From Rickettsiales bacterium (lineage in GTDB: Bacteria; Pseudomonadota; Alphaproteobacteria; Rickettsiales; UBA1997): a stretch of 20,334 bases of DNA. The notes below the pieces were generated by a model. It had not been told where the DNA came from. It saw nothing but the letters and a program-made list of their open reading frames with translations, and ran no database searches. The translations under genes were made by a program, and so were the position numbers. Shown here piece after piece: positions 1 through 6,518 of this stretch (position 1 is the first letter of the stretch; the number at the start of each line of letters is the position of its first letter). The DNA is taken from positions 1 to 20,334 of the forward strand of contig JAITOR010000060.1 of the NCBI GenBank assembly GCA_031289855.1. The letters are read 5' to 3'.

Positions 1-104
1 ATCATACTTTGATTTTACATATTTTCTTCACCTTTTTTAATATTTATTTGCTTTTTTTTATTATATGGTTAATAATAATTATATTATAATAATATCTTAA
101 TTTT

Positions 105-533
105 ATGGCAATAAATAAAGTAATTTTAGTAGGAAATGTGGGAAAAGAACCTGAAATCAGAACTTTATCAAATGGTGGTAAGGTTTCAACTTTTAGTTTA
201 GCAACAACAGATGCATGGAGAGACAAAACAACAAAAGAGAAAAGGGAAAAGACTGAATGGCACAAAATAGTAATTTATAGCAATGGTTTAGTTAACATAA
301 TTGAAAAATATGTTAAAAAAGGCACTAAGTTATATATTGAAGGAGCCTTACAAACCCGGAAATGGACCAATCAACAAGGTGAAGAAAGATATGCTACAGA
401 AGTGGTTTTACAAGGCTTTTCAGCAAATTTACAAATCTTAGACAAAATTCAAAGAAAAGACAACACGGAAGTGGATGCAGAACAAGTGGATGATCTTATC
501 GAAGAAAAAATAGATGATTCAATTTCATTTTAG
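105..533 (+). CDS. ssb: Single-stranded DNA-binding protein
   Basis: SSB coats single-stranded DNA during replication, repair and recombination and recruits partner proteins through its C-terminal tip. The 142-residue product opens with MAINKVILVGNVGKEPEIR, the standard start of bacterial SSB, followed by an OB fold over about residues 1-110 containing the conserved stretch TEWHKIVIYSNGLVNIIEKY and KGTKLYIEGALQTRKW. A short acidic linker leads to the tip DDSISF, a mild variant of the usual DDDIPF, with the essential last Phe kept. The linker is shorter than in many SSBs. No Shine-Dalgarno is visible before the ATG. The gene ends just before a strong bidirectional terminator that separates it from the convergent methyltransferase. 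Identification is essentially certain from sequence. Confidence 0.97.
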   Translation: MAINKVILVGNVGKEPEIRTLSNGGKVSTFSLATTDAWRDKTTKEKREKTEWHKIVIYSNGLVNIIEKYVKKGTKLYIEGALQTRKWTNQQGEERYATEVVLQGFSANLQILDKIQRKDNTEVDAEQVDDLIEEKIDDSISF

Positions 534-544
534 TTTTTCAAAAA

Positions 545-582
545 TAAAAAACACATCAAATAATTTTTTGATGTGTTTTTTG
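545..582. terminator. Bidirectional rho-independent terminator
   Basis: Perfect 10-bp inverted repeat ACACATCAAA (551-560) and TTTGATGTGT (567-576) around a 6-base loop. A-rich sequence precedes it and a T run follows it, so it would work on both strands. It serves ssb (+) and the convergent methyltransferase gene (-, ending at 586). Confidence 0.88.
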
Positions 583-585
583 ATA

Positions 586-1209
586 TTATATTACTTCATA
601 ACAAGAATATGGAGCACTTCCATAATGCAATGTAACATTAGAATAAACTAATTCACGAAAAACATTCTTATTTTTTAATGAACGGATTACTGATACCACA
701 ATAGTGCCTTTTTTAAGTTCTTTTGCTAATTTTTCTTCAAGTTTTAGATATAAGTCTTCCGCATTATTCATGGGGTAATGCATAAATATATAGTCTGCAT
801 CACCATAATCAACATTAAAAAAATCCGCCCATTTAAATTCAATTTTTTTTGCACTTTCTGCATCAGTTTTTGAATATTTATTTTTTATTTCATTTGCCGT
901 CAAAACTAAGTCTTTTAAGAGTTCTACCCCAACGAATTTCTTGAAATGTGGCAGTAAAAGAGAATTTGCCAATACAATTTTGCCAGTTCCACTTCCTAAA
1001 TCATAAAAAGTCCCATTAAGTGATTTAATTTTATCAACAAATATTTCGTTTTCATAAAATGTAGCCAATTCCTCAATACTCATTTCCCCATAAATTAAAT
1101 GCTCTTTGTCTTTATTCAGCATTTTATTTCTTGCTCTATGTGATATTCCATATCCATCCACACTTGAATATAAAAAATCAAAAATTTCTTTTTTTTCATT
1201 GCTTAACAT
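586..1209 (-). CDS. DOT1-like class I SAM-dependent methyltransferase
   Basis: A 207-residue protein without a signal peptide. Its centre holds a class I methyltransferase motif I, FYDLGSGTGKIVLANS (about residues 68-83), followed by the acidic motif II region KFVGVELLKDLVLTA. The DLGSG-G-(IV)VL...GVE pattern resembles the DOT1/KMT4 methyltransferase fold found in bacteria as small stand-alone proteins. A second motif, DYIFMHYPMNNAEDLYLKL (about 139-157), fits the motif IV/post-IV region. The substrate cannot be told from sequence: protein lysine, small molecule and RNA are all possible. The gene lies alone on the minus strand, divergent from rarA, with its end against the ssb terminator. The call is confident for fold and moderate for the DOT1 subtype. 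Confidence 0.7.
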   Translation of the reverse strand: MLSNEKKEIFDFLYSSVDGYGISHRARNKMLNKDKEHLIYGEMSIEELATFYENEIFVDKIKSLNGTFYDLGSGTGKIVLANSLLLPHFKKFVGVELLKDLVLTANEIKNKYSKTDAESAKKIEFKWADFFNVDYGDADYIFMHYPMNNAEDLYLKLEEKLAKELKKGTIVVSVIRSLKNKNVFRELVYSNVTLHYGSAPYSCYEVI

Positions 1210-1279
1210 AAAAAAACATTTTTTAAATATTTATATTGAACAATATTTTTATTTAAATATCAAATTTAATTTTATTTTA

Positions 1280-1311
1280 GTACTTGCCAAAGTAAAAAAA
1301 TGCATTATAAT
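1280..1311 (+). promoter_or_regulatory. rarA promoter (GTACTT-N20-TATAAT)
   Basis: The -35-like TTGCCA (1284-1289) and a consensus -10 TATAAT (1306-1311) are separated by 16 bp, preceded by T-rich TTTTATTTTA. Transcription would start at about 1318, which is the A of the preferred rarA ATG, so the message would be leaderless. The same GTACTT-N20-TATAAT layout recurs at 6460 and 18032. Confidence 0.6.
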
Positions 1312-1317
1312 ATAATT

Positions 1318-2595
1318 ATGTTTCAAACAAATAGGACACAACCTTTGGCAGATAAAATTCGCCCCACTGATTTTAATTTTATGGTGGGACAGGAACATTT
1401 ATTTGATGAAAATGGCATAATAAGTCGTATAATCAATGGAAATAAAATTCCATCCTGCATTTTATGGGGTCCTGCTGGCTGTGGTAAAACCACAACAGCG
1501 AAAATTTTAGCAAAAAAAAGTGGACTGGAAATAGACTTTTTAAGTGCCACCAGCAGTGGAAGTGCTGATTTACGAAATATTTTTGAAAAAGCAGAAAAAT
1601 ACAATAAGGATGGCAAAGGACTTGTGCTTGTTATTGATGAAATACATTGTTTTAGGCGAAATCAACAGGATTTATTTTTGCCATTTGTGGAGAATGGGTT
1701 TATTACACTTATTGGCACCACAACTGAAAATCCCTCATTTGAAATTAATTCCGCATTACTTTCAAGATGTAGGTTGATTGTGTTTAAACCCTTGAGCGAC
1801 AATGACTTAAAAAAACTTATGGTAAGAGCCGAAGAAATAAATGGAAAATTACCAATTGAAGAGGAATGTTATCAAACATTATGTGAATTATCTGGTGCAG
1901 ACGGTAGATATTTGTTGAATTTATGCGAAGAATTATTTAATGCAAAATTGAAAAAAATTTTAAATAATGGAGAATTATTGAAATTTTTACAACATAAGGG
2001 CGTAGTATATGATAAGGCTGGTGAAGGTCATTACAATTTGATTAGTGCTCTACATAAATCCGTCAGAGGCAGTGATGCGCAAGGTGCTTTGTATTGGTGT
2101 GCAAGAATGATGATGGCGGGTGAAAAACCACATTTTTTACTTCGTAGATTAATTAGAATGGCAATGGAAGACATAGGAATGTCCGATCCACAAGCATTGG
2201 TGCAAGCAATTAATGCATTACAGGCCTATGATTTTTTAGGAAGCCCAGAAGGAGATATTGCCATTACAAATCTTGTAATTTATTTAGCAAATTGCCCCAA
2301 ATCAAATTCTGGAGCAATTGCTTATGCTGATGTTATGCAAGCGGTTAAGGGACATAATTATATGCCACCAAAACATATTTTGAATGCACCAACAAAAATG
2401 ATGAAAGATTTGGGATATAATGAAAATTATCAATACGACCACGATACACCAAATTGTTTTTCAGGACAAAATTATTTCCCAACGGAATATTCTCGAAGAA
2501 ATTTTTACATACCAAATGAAAGGGGATTTGAACGAGAGATTAAAAAAAGAATTGAATATTGGGACGAATTGAGAAAAAAATTAAATGAAAAATAA
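1318..2595 (+). CDS. rarA: Replication-associated recombination protein A (RarA/MgsA AAA+ ATPase)
   Basis: RarA (MgsA in E. coli, Mgs1/WRNIP1 in eukaryotes) is a clamp-loader-like AAA+ ATPase acting at stalled forks. Residues from the 1318 start: conserved N-terminus QPLADKIRPTDFNFMVGQEHL (8-28), Walker A GPAGCGKT (51-58), Walker B VLVIDEIH (103-110), sensor 1 GTTTENPSFE (133-142), arginine finger region LLSRCR (148-153), then the RarA C-terminal domain with RGSDAQGALYWCARM and the ending PNERGFE. At 425 residues it is near full family length. An in-frame ATG at 1300 would add six residues, but it sits upstream of the promoter's -10 box, so 1318 is preferred. There is no Shine-Dalgarno. It converges on the shortened mfd with a 16-bp gap and no visible terminator. 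Confidence 0.95.
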   Translation: MFQTNRTQPLADKIRPTDFNFMVGQEHLFDENGIISRIINGNKIPSCILWGPAGCGKTTTAKILAKKSGLEIDFLSATSSGSADLRNIFEKAEKYNKDGKGLVLVIDEIHCFRRNQQDLFLPFVENGFITLIGTTTENPSFEINSALLSRCRLIVFKPLSDNDLKKLMVRAEEINGKLPIEEECYQTLCELSGADGRYLLNLCEELFNAKLKKILNNGELLKFLQHKGVVYDKAGEGHYNLISALHKSVRGSDAQGALYWCARMMMAGEKPHFLLRRLIRMAMEDIGMSDPQALVQAINALQAYDFLGSPEGDIAITNLVIYLANCPKSNSGAIAYADVMQAVKGHNYMPPKHILNAPTKMMKDLGYNENYQYDHDTPNCFSGQNYFPTEYSRRNFYIPNERGFEREIKKRIEYWDELRKKLNEK

Positions 2596-2611
2596 TTTAA
2601 TAAAAATAGTT

Positions 2612-3685
2612 TTAAAACCCTTTCATATTTTCCTCAATCCTTACGATATCAGCAATTCTTGGCACAACTATTAGCACTTTTCCACCCCTTTCAATCTCAT
2701 AACTAATTGCATTTTCAAATATTTTTTCATCCATTTTCCCAACTTTTGTCTCCACACTTTGTCTCTTTTTGGGCGGCGTTGTCAAAATACTCAAATCTTT
2801 AATACCGGTCATTGCCATTTGCAAGGTTCGTGGAATAGGTGTTGCTGATAAAGTCAACAAATGTACGCCATCTCGCATTTCTTTTAATTTTTCTTTTTGT
2901 TTAACGCCAAATCTTTGCTCTTCATCAACTATAAGCATACCAAATTGTTTAAACTTAAAATTCAATAAACTATGAGTGCCAATTATTATATCAATATTTC
3001 CTCGTTCCACCTCTTCTCTCATTCCATTGTGATTTGTTGTAAATCGAGAAATCATACCAATTCTAATTCCAGTCTTTTCATATCTTTTGGAAAATACATT
3101 GTAATGTTGTCTACATAATAAGGTTGTGGGACATATAAGTGCCACTTGCATACCACAATTACTAACAATAAAGCTTGCCCTTAAAGCAACCTCAGTTTTT
3201 CCAAATCCCACATCACCACACACTAACCTATCAGCAGGTATACCCTTTTTTAAATCCGCCTCAACATCTCTAATCGCCTGCAATTGGTCTGGTGTTTCCT
3301 CAAATTCAAATTCATCACAAAATTCCTTATATTCATTGGCATCAGCCACCAATATTGGAGCCTTTGATAAATGTCGTTTGGCAGCAATTTTTATCAATTC
3401 TTTTGCTATAACTTCTATATCTTTTCTGGCATTTTCTCTTTTGGTAATCCAACTAACTTTGCTTAAAAAATCAAGTTTTGTGACTCCATCCTCATATTCC
3501 CCATATTTTGTAATCAATTCAATATCTCTAACCGGAATATATAAAAAATTTTTATTCGCATATTCTATTTTCAACACATCTTCATCATAAACAGTTTCAA
3601 GTCCCTGAAGAATTCCAAGCCCATATTGCCTATGAACGATAACATCACCAATATTTATGTCCTCTCTAAGTAATTGTTCCAACAT
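2612..3685 (-). CDS. mfd: Truncated transcription-repair coupling factor (RID + helicase lobe 1 only)
   Basis: Mfd normally is a protein of about 1,150 residues that removes stalled RNA polymerase and recruits UvrA. This frame encodes 357 residues. It begins at the CarD-like RNA polymerase interaction domain (about 10-70, VIVHRQYGLGILQGLE) and continues into the RecG-like translocase: Q-motif TPDQLQAI (131-138), Walker A GDVGFGKT (157-164), DEEQ (254-257) and SATPIPRT (280-287). It stops soon after GGKVLIVVPRI (334-344). The N-terminal UvrB-like UvrA-binding region, helicase motifs V and VI and the C-terminal domain are absent. No stop or frameshift interrupts what remains, and a promoter lies just upstream. 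It could be a recently truncated remnant, half of a split gene, or a minimal polymerase-binding protein; normal translocation seems impossible without motif VI. Confidence 0.85.
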   Translation of the reverse strand: MLEQLLREDINIGDVIVHRQYGLGILQGLETVYDEDVLKIEYANKNFLYIPVRDIELITKYGEYEDGVTKLDFLSKVSWITKRENARKDIEVIAKELIKIAAKRHLSKAPILVADANEYKEFCDEFEFEETPDQLQAIRDVEADLKKGIPADRLVCGDVGFGKTEVALRASFIVSNCGMQVALICPTTLLCRQHYNVFSKRYEKTGIRIGMISRFTTNHNGMREEVERGNIDIIIGTHSLLNFKFKQFGMLIVDEEQRFGVKQKEKLKEMRDGVHLLTLSATPIPRTLQMAMTGIKDLSILTTPPKKRQSVETKVGKMDEKIFENAISYEIERGGKVLIVVPRIADIVRIEENMKGF

Positions 3686-3694
3686 ATATAATCG

Positions 3695-3723
3695 ATGATA
3701 ACTTATATAAAATATAAAAACAA
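3695..3723 (-). promoter_or_regulatory. Promoter of shortened mfd
   Basis: Reading the minus strand, TTGTTT (3723-3718) and TATCAT (3700-3695) are 17 bp apart. The -10 box lies 9 bases before the ATG at 3685, giving a leader of about 3 nt. It is divergent from the ftsB promoter. Confidence 0.45.
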
Positions 3724-3729
3724 AAAAAC

Positions 3730-3758
3730 TTGATTTTATTAGTTATCTATTTTATACA
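3730..3758 (+). promoter_or_regulatory. Promoter of ftsB-like gene
   Basis: TTGATT (3730-3735), a 17-bp spacer and TATACA (3753-3758). The expected start at about 3765 is only two bases before the ATG at 3767, another near-leaderless arrangement. Confidence 0.45.
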
Positions 3759-3766
3759 TAAGATAT

Positions 3767-4072
3767 ATGGATGAAAAATTTTCTTCTTTTTCTTTTCAAA
3801 AAATAATGATAATATTTTTTTTATTATCATATGTTTTTTATATCTTTCATCATTTGAAAATAAATGAAATCAGTTTAAAGGATTATGGCAAAAATGATGA
3901 AAAAGAAAAGAAAAAAATCATAATAATCAAATTAGAAAAAGATATTGAATTGATGGAAAAAAAAATAAGCTCACTGCAGATTAATAAAATTAGTGAAGAA
4001 ACAATTGATGAGGAAATCAGAAAAAATTTAAATTATATGGATAAAAATGAAATTGTCATCTATAATGAATAA
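3767..4072 (+). CDS. ftsB: FtsB/DivIC-type septum formation initiator
   Basis: A 101-residue bitopic membrane protein. A short cytoplasmic N-terminus precedes one membrane span (about residues 12-30, IMIIFFLLSYVFYIF). A charged heptad-like coiled coil follows (about 48-75), and the end DEEIRKNLNYMDKNEIVIY (about 81-99) matches the family signature, in which a coiled coil is followed by (E)xAR..LG...pgEivi. FtsB bridges FtsL and FtsQ in the divisome and helps activate FtsWI septal synthesis. In many alphaproteobacteria ftsB lies near eno and pdhA, which is not so here. The sequence is diverged, so the family call rests on architecture and the C-terminal motif. There is no Shine-Dalgarno. Confidence 0.72.
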   Translation: MDEKFSSFSFQKIMIIFFLLSYVFYIFHHLKINEISLKDYGKNDEKEKKKIIIIKLEKDIELMEKKISSLQINKISEETIDEEIRKNLNYMDKNEIVIYNE

Positions 4073-4146
4073 ATTTTGTTTGACTTCGTAATATTTTTGA
4101 TTTAAGGCCTATTTTTTTGACTATACGACCATTACTCCAAAAAAAA

Positions 4147-4172
4147 TTGACAAAAAAAAAAGCGCGTATACT
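4147..4172 (+). promoter_or_regulatory. Promoter with A10 spacer upstream of barrel protein gene
   Basis: A perfect -35 TTGACA (4147-4152) and a good -10 TATACT (4167-4172) are only 14 bp apart; an alternative -10 TATAAA (4173-4178) is 20 bp away. The spacer begins with a run of ten A (4152-4161). Gain of two or three A would give the ideal 16-17 bp spacing. Confidence 0.45.
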
Positions 4173-4198
4173 TATAAAGTTAATAATTTAATTATTTT

Positions 4199-4903
4199 AT
4201 GAAAAAAATAAATTTTTTGTTGGGTGGTGCATTAATTGTGAATGCCATTAATGTAAATGCGGCTGAAATTAAATCATATATTTCTGGAAAAACCAATTAC
4301 TCATATTTTGATTCTAAAACAAAATTAGAACTAACATCTTCTGTAGCAGCGCCAGAATATGTAAATTTAGGAACAATTGGTTTAAAACAACATGGTTATA
4401 AAGTGGCTACGGGTTTGGTTAGAGACGCTTTAAGAGTAGAAATTGAATTTGGAAGTGAAGACGAATTAGTGAAAGAATTATATCTGCATAATTCTCCTTC
4501 TCAAGTTAGAAATATACATGCAAGCATTAAAAATCAAACAACATTGTTGAATTTGTATTATGATGTTGAGTTCACAAAAGAAATTGGAGCATATCTTACC
4601 CTTGGATATGGGTTTTCACATCTAAAATTAAACATTTCGTATTCTTCTGATAATGGTGATCAAATAAAATATGATCCTGTTCTTAGAAGTGATGAATACA
4701 AATCGATATATCAATTGGGATTAGGTTTTTCAGTTAAATTGAGCGAAAAAACAACACTTGACATTGGTTACAGATATTACGATTTAGGGAATATTGATGT
4801 TTCAACAGAATTTATATTGATTCCAAATAAACCTGCGAAAGCGGTTTCTAACATTGAATTAAAGGGATCTGAATTTGCACTTGGTGTAAGATATAATTTT
4901 TAA
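4199..4903 (+). CDS. Small outer-membrane beta-barrel protein
   Basis: The 234-residue product begins with a typical Sec signal peptide (MKKINFLLGGALIVNAINVNA, cleavage probably after residue 21, before AEIKSYI). The mature part alternates polar and hydrophobic residues in strand-length stretches (for example TTLLNLYYDVEF, AYLTLGYGFSHLKLNISY, TTLDIGYRYYDLGNI). It ends in FALGVRYNF, with the C-terminal aromatic residue recognised by the BAM complex. Size and strand pattern fit an eight-stranded barrel of the OmpA-like or surface-antigen type common in alphaproteobacteria. The exact family and function are not identifiable. Transcription may depend on a promoter whose spacer contains ten A. A terminator follows 43 bp after the stop. 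Confidence 0.75.
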   Translation: MKKINFLLGGALIVNAINVNAAEIKSYISGKTNYSYFDSKTKLELTSSVAAPEYVNLGTIGLKQHGYKVATGLVRDALRVEIEFGSEDELVKELYLHNSPSQVRNIHASIKNQTTLLNLYYDVEFTKEIGAYLTLGYGFSHLKLNISYSSDNGDQIKYDPVLRSDEYKSIYQLGLGFSVKLSEKTTLDIGYRYYDLGNIDVSTEFILIPNKPAKAVSNIELKGSEFALGVRYNF

Positions 4904-4945
4904 TTATAAAAGTTTATAAAATTATATTTGAATATAATTTAATGA

Positions 4946-4993
4946 GGAGAGCGATTGGACGAAGTAATTTCAAACAATTGCTCTCCATTTTTT
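4946..4993 (+). terminator. Rho-independent terminator
   Basis: A 12-bp stem GGAGAGCGATTG (4946-4957) with CAATTGCTCTCC (4975-4986), containing one G-T wobble, a 17-base loop, then A and six T (4988-4993). It is the likely terminator of the barrel protein gene ending at 4903. Confidence 0.75.
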
Positions 4994-5010
4994 GAGGACA
5001 AACGAAACAA

Positions 5011-5039
5011 AATTTTACCACTTGGCAAAGTGTAAAATT
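5011..5039. other. Intergenic hairpin
   Basis: AATTTTACCACTT (5011-5023), loop GGCA, AAGTGTAAAATT (5028-5039): a 12-bp stem with a single bulged C. No T run follows on the plus strand. On the minus strand it is followed by a broken T-rich stretch. Function unknown. The 204-bp gap 4904-5107 otherwise holds only the terminator and a promoter. Confidence 0.5.
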
Positions 5040-5073
5040 AAGTTGAAAAATGGCAATAAAAATAATTTTTAAT

Positions 5074-5101
5074 TTGCTTTTTATAAAACATCTATTATCA
5101 T
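5074..5101 (+). promoter_or_regulatory. Promoter of CYTH gene
   Basis: TTGCTT (5074-5079), 16-bp spacer, TATCAT (5096-5101). The expected start falls on the ATG at 5108, so the mRNA would be leaderless. Confidence 0.45.
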
Positions 5102-5107
5102 ATACAA

Positions 5108-5698
5108 ATGCAAAAGGAAATAGAATCTAAATTTTTTATAAATAAAAAAGAGACCATAAGAAACAAATTAAATGAAATTGGCTTAAAAATGTTAAGCCCT
5201 GAACTCCTATTTAAACGAAAAGCATTTTGCAAGATAGGAGAGGAAAAATCGGGCGAATATTGGAGAATTAGGGATGAAGGCAATAAAATTACCATGACCT
5301 ATAAAAACATAAAAACAAACACAATAAATGGTGTGGATGAAATAAATTTATCCATTAACGATTTTAAAAGTGGCTGCGAAATGTTATTGTCATTTGGTTT
5401 AAAATGCAAATCATATCAAGAAACTTATAGGGAAATTTGGGGAAATGATGAAGTGGAGATTGTTATAGATGAATGGCCTTATTTGCAACCATACATTGAA
5501 ATTGAGGCTGAAAATGAGGAAATTGTAAAAAAATATTCAAAATCATTGGGATTTGATTTTGAAAAAGAGGCTTATTTTGGCGGCGTGGATGTTTTATACG
5601 CTCAGCAATATGGCTATCCTCAAGAGGATATAAATGTAATTCCAATTTTTACATTTGACAATGAAGAATTAAAAAAAGAATTAAACAAATACAAATAG
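5108..5698 (+). CDS. CYTH-domain protein (class IV adenylate cyclase/thiamine-triphosphatase-like)
   Basis: A 196-residue cytoplasmic protein of the CYTH superfamily, whose members hydrolyse triphosphates or cyclise ATP inside an eight-stranded tunnel. It starts with the diagnostic E-x-E-x-K-like motif (EIESKF, residues 4-9, where the family's K follows a Ser). Basic and acidic strand motifs follow: YWRIRDEGNKITMTYK (about 57-72), a YREIWGNDEVEIVIDEWP segment and YIEIEAENEE (about 128-137), with alternating charged residues as in CyaB. The spacing of these elements is that of CyaB-type proteins, but substrate cannot be assigned; inorganic triphosphatase activity is as likely as cyclase. Its stop codon directly abuts the stop of the convergent gene at 5699. 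Confidence 0.78.
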   Translation: MQKEIESKFFINKKETIRNKLNEIGLKMLSPELLFKRKAFCKIGEEKSGEYWRIRDEGNKITMTYKNIKTNTINGVDEINLSINDFKSGCEMLLSFGLKCKSYQETYREIWGNDEVEIVIDEWPYLQPYIEIEAENEEIVKKYSKSLGFDFEKEAYFGGVDVLYAQQYGYPQEDINVIPIFTFDNEELKKELNKYK

Positions 5699-6181
5699 TT
5701 ATTTACACAATTCTCTTATTCTTTTATATGCCCTCACAAATCCTTTTAACGAATATTCATCCACAATATATTCCAATTTTGCACTTTCTGCCCTAACTTT
5801 TATACCCATGGAATCTAAAAAAATCTCTATAATTTTTTTATCCTCTTCCTTTGTTTTGGTCCAAGCCACATCTTCTTTCGTTTTAAAGGCAAATTGTTGT
5901 CCATCCACCGATATATAAACATTACTTGCAATTTTATATTCAAAACCCGAATAAATACTGACTTCTTCTATTTTTTTTTCTTGAAACCTCGTGACCAAAA
6001 TATATGGTTCTCTGTTTTTTTTGTAATTTCCAAGTTTTTTATGAGGAAATGAAACAGTATAACATTTTTTTTCCTCACCAGATTTTGTTAAAGTAAAGAC
6101 AGACCAGTCATAATATATGCCATCTAACACTTCGGCATAAATTCCAAATGATATGAAAAAAAATAATAAAAAATACCTCAT
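5699..6181 (-). CDS. Secreted IalB-like (invasion-associated locus B family) protein
   Basis: A 160-residue protein with an N-terminal signal peptide (residues 1-16, MRYFLLFFFISFGIYA, cleavage before EVLDG). The mature part has the IalB layout: an early DWSVFTL strand, a Cys at 40 (KKCYTVSF), a long beta-rich middle with YISVDGQQFAF and IEIFLDSMGIKVRAESA, and a second Cys at 159. These two cysteines could form the disulfide typical of the family. IalB-type proteins are widespread in alphaproteobacteria as periplasmic proteins of poorly defined role; the name comes from Bartonella erythrocyte invasion and does not imply that function here. The match is by pattern and is moderate. Confidence 0.6.
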   Translation of the reverse strand: MRYFLLFFFISFGIYAEVLDGIYYDWSVFTLTKSGEEKKCYTVSFPHKKLGNYKKNREPYILVTRFQEKKIEEVSIYSGFEYKIASNVYISVDGQQFAFKTKEDVAWTKTKEEDKKIIEIFLDSMGIKVRAESAKLEYIVDEYSLKGFVRAYKRIRELCK

Positions 6182-6297
6182 AATAATTCATATTATATGA
6201 TGTATATTAAAATTCAATTTTTTTAACCAATCACCAATTAATATTATGCCAATTGATTTTATTGTGGGCAAATGGTAAGGAATAAACATATATTAAT

Positions 6298-6325
6298 TTG
6301 ATTAATAAAAAATATTTTTTATACT
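6298..6325 (+). promoter_or_regulatory. tRNA gene promoter
   Basis: TTGATT (6298-6303), 16-bp spacer, TATACT (6320-6325), with a predicted start about 4 bases before the mature 5' end of the tRNA at 6337. Confidence 0.5.
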
Positions 6326-6336
6326 ATTTATAATGT

Positions 6337-6413
6337 GGCGAGATAGCTCAGTTGGTTAGAGCAAAGGAATCATAATCCTTAGGTCCGGGGTTCAAATCCC
6401 TGTCTCGCTACCA
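6337..6413 (+). tRNA. tRNA with anticodon CAT, probably elongator tRNA-Met
   Basis: Complete cloverleaf with encoded CCA (6411-6413). The acceptor stem GGCGAGA pairs with TCTCGCT (first pair G-T) with discriminator A. The D arm is GCTC...GAGC. The anticodon stem AAGGA/TCCTT encloses loop ATCATAA, so the anticodon is CAT. The T arm is CGGGG-TTCAAAT-CCCTG. It is not initiator tRNA: it lacks the unpaired 1-72 position and the three G-C pairs of the anticodon stem. Elongator Met is favoured by resemblance to alphaproteobacterial tRNA-Met. tRNA-Ile2, whose C34 becomes lysidine, is the alternative and cannot be excluded. Confidence 0.93.
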
Positions 6414-6459
6414 AATATTTCAAAATTAATGCCTCTTATAAAAATATTTTATTTTAGTA

Positions 6460-6488
6460 CTTCCGCAAATTTAAATTTCGATTATAAT
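6460..6488 (+). promoter_or_regulatory. Prohead protease promoter (GTACTT-N20-TATAAT)
   Basis: TTTTATTTTAGTACTT ends at 6462, followed by exactly 20 bp and TATAAT (6483-6488). The upstream 16 bases are identical to those before rarA (ending at 1285). The start would lie about 24 nt before the ATG at 6519. Confidence 0.55.
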
Positions 6489-6518
6489 CTCAATAGTTAA
6501 ATAAAATATTGAATAAAT

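Noticed and set aside
3126..3590. 154-codon open frame on the plus strand
   Set aside because: It lies wholly antisense to the mfd fragment, whose protein motifs are unmistakable. Its composition (many Ser, Asn, Phe) is that of a shadow frame.
4942..4995. Short frame MRRAIGRSNFKQLLSIF over the terminator
   Set aside because: It is 17 codons and coincides with the stem-loop and T run, which explain the sequence better.
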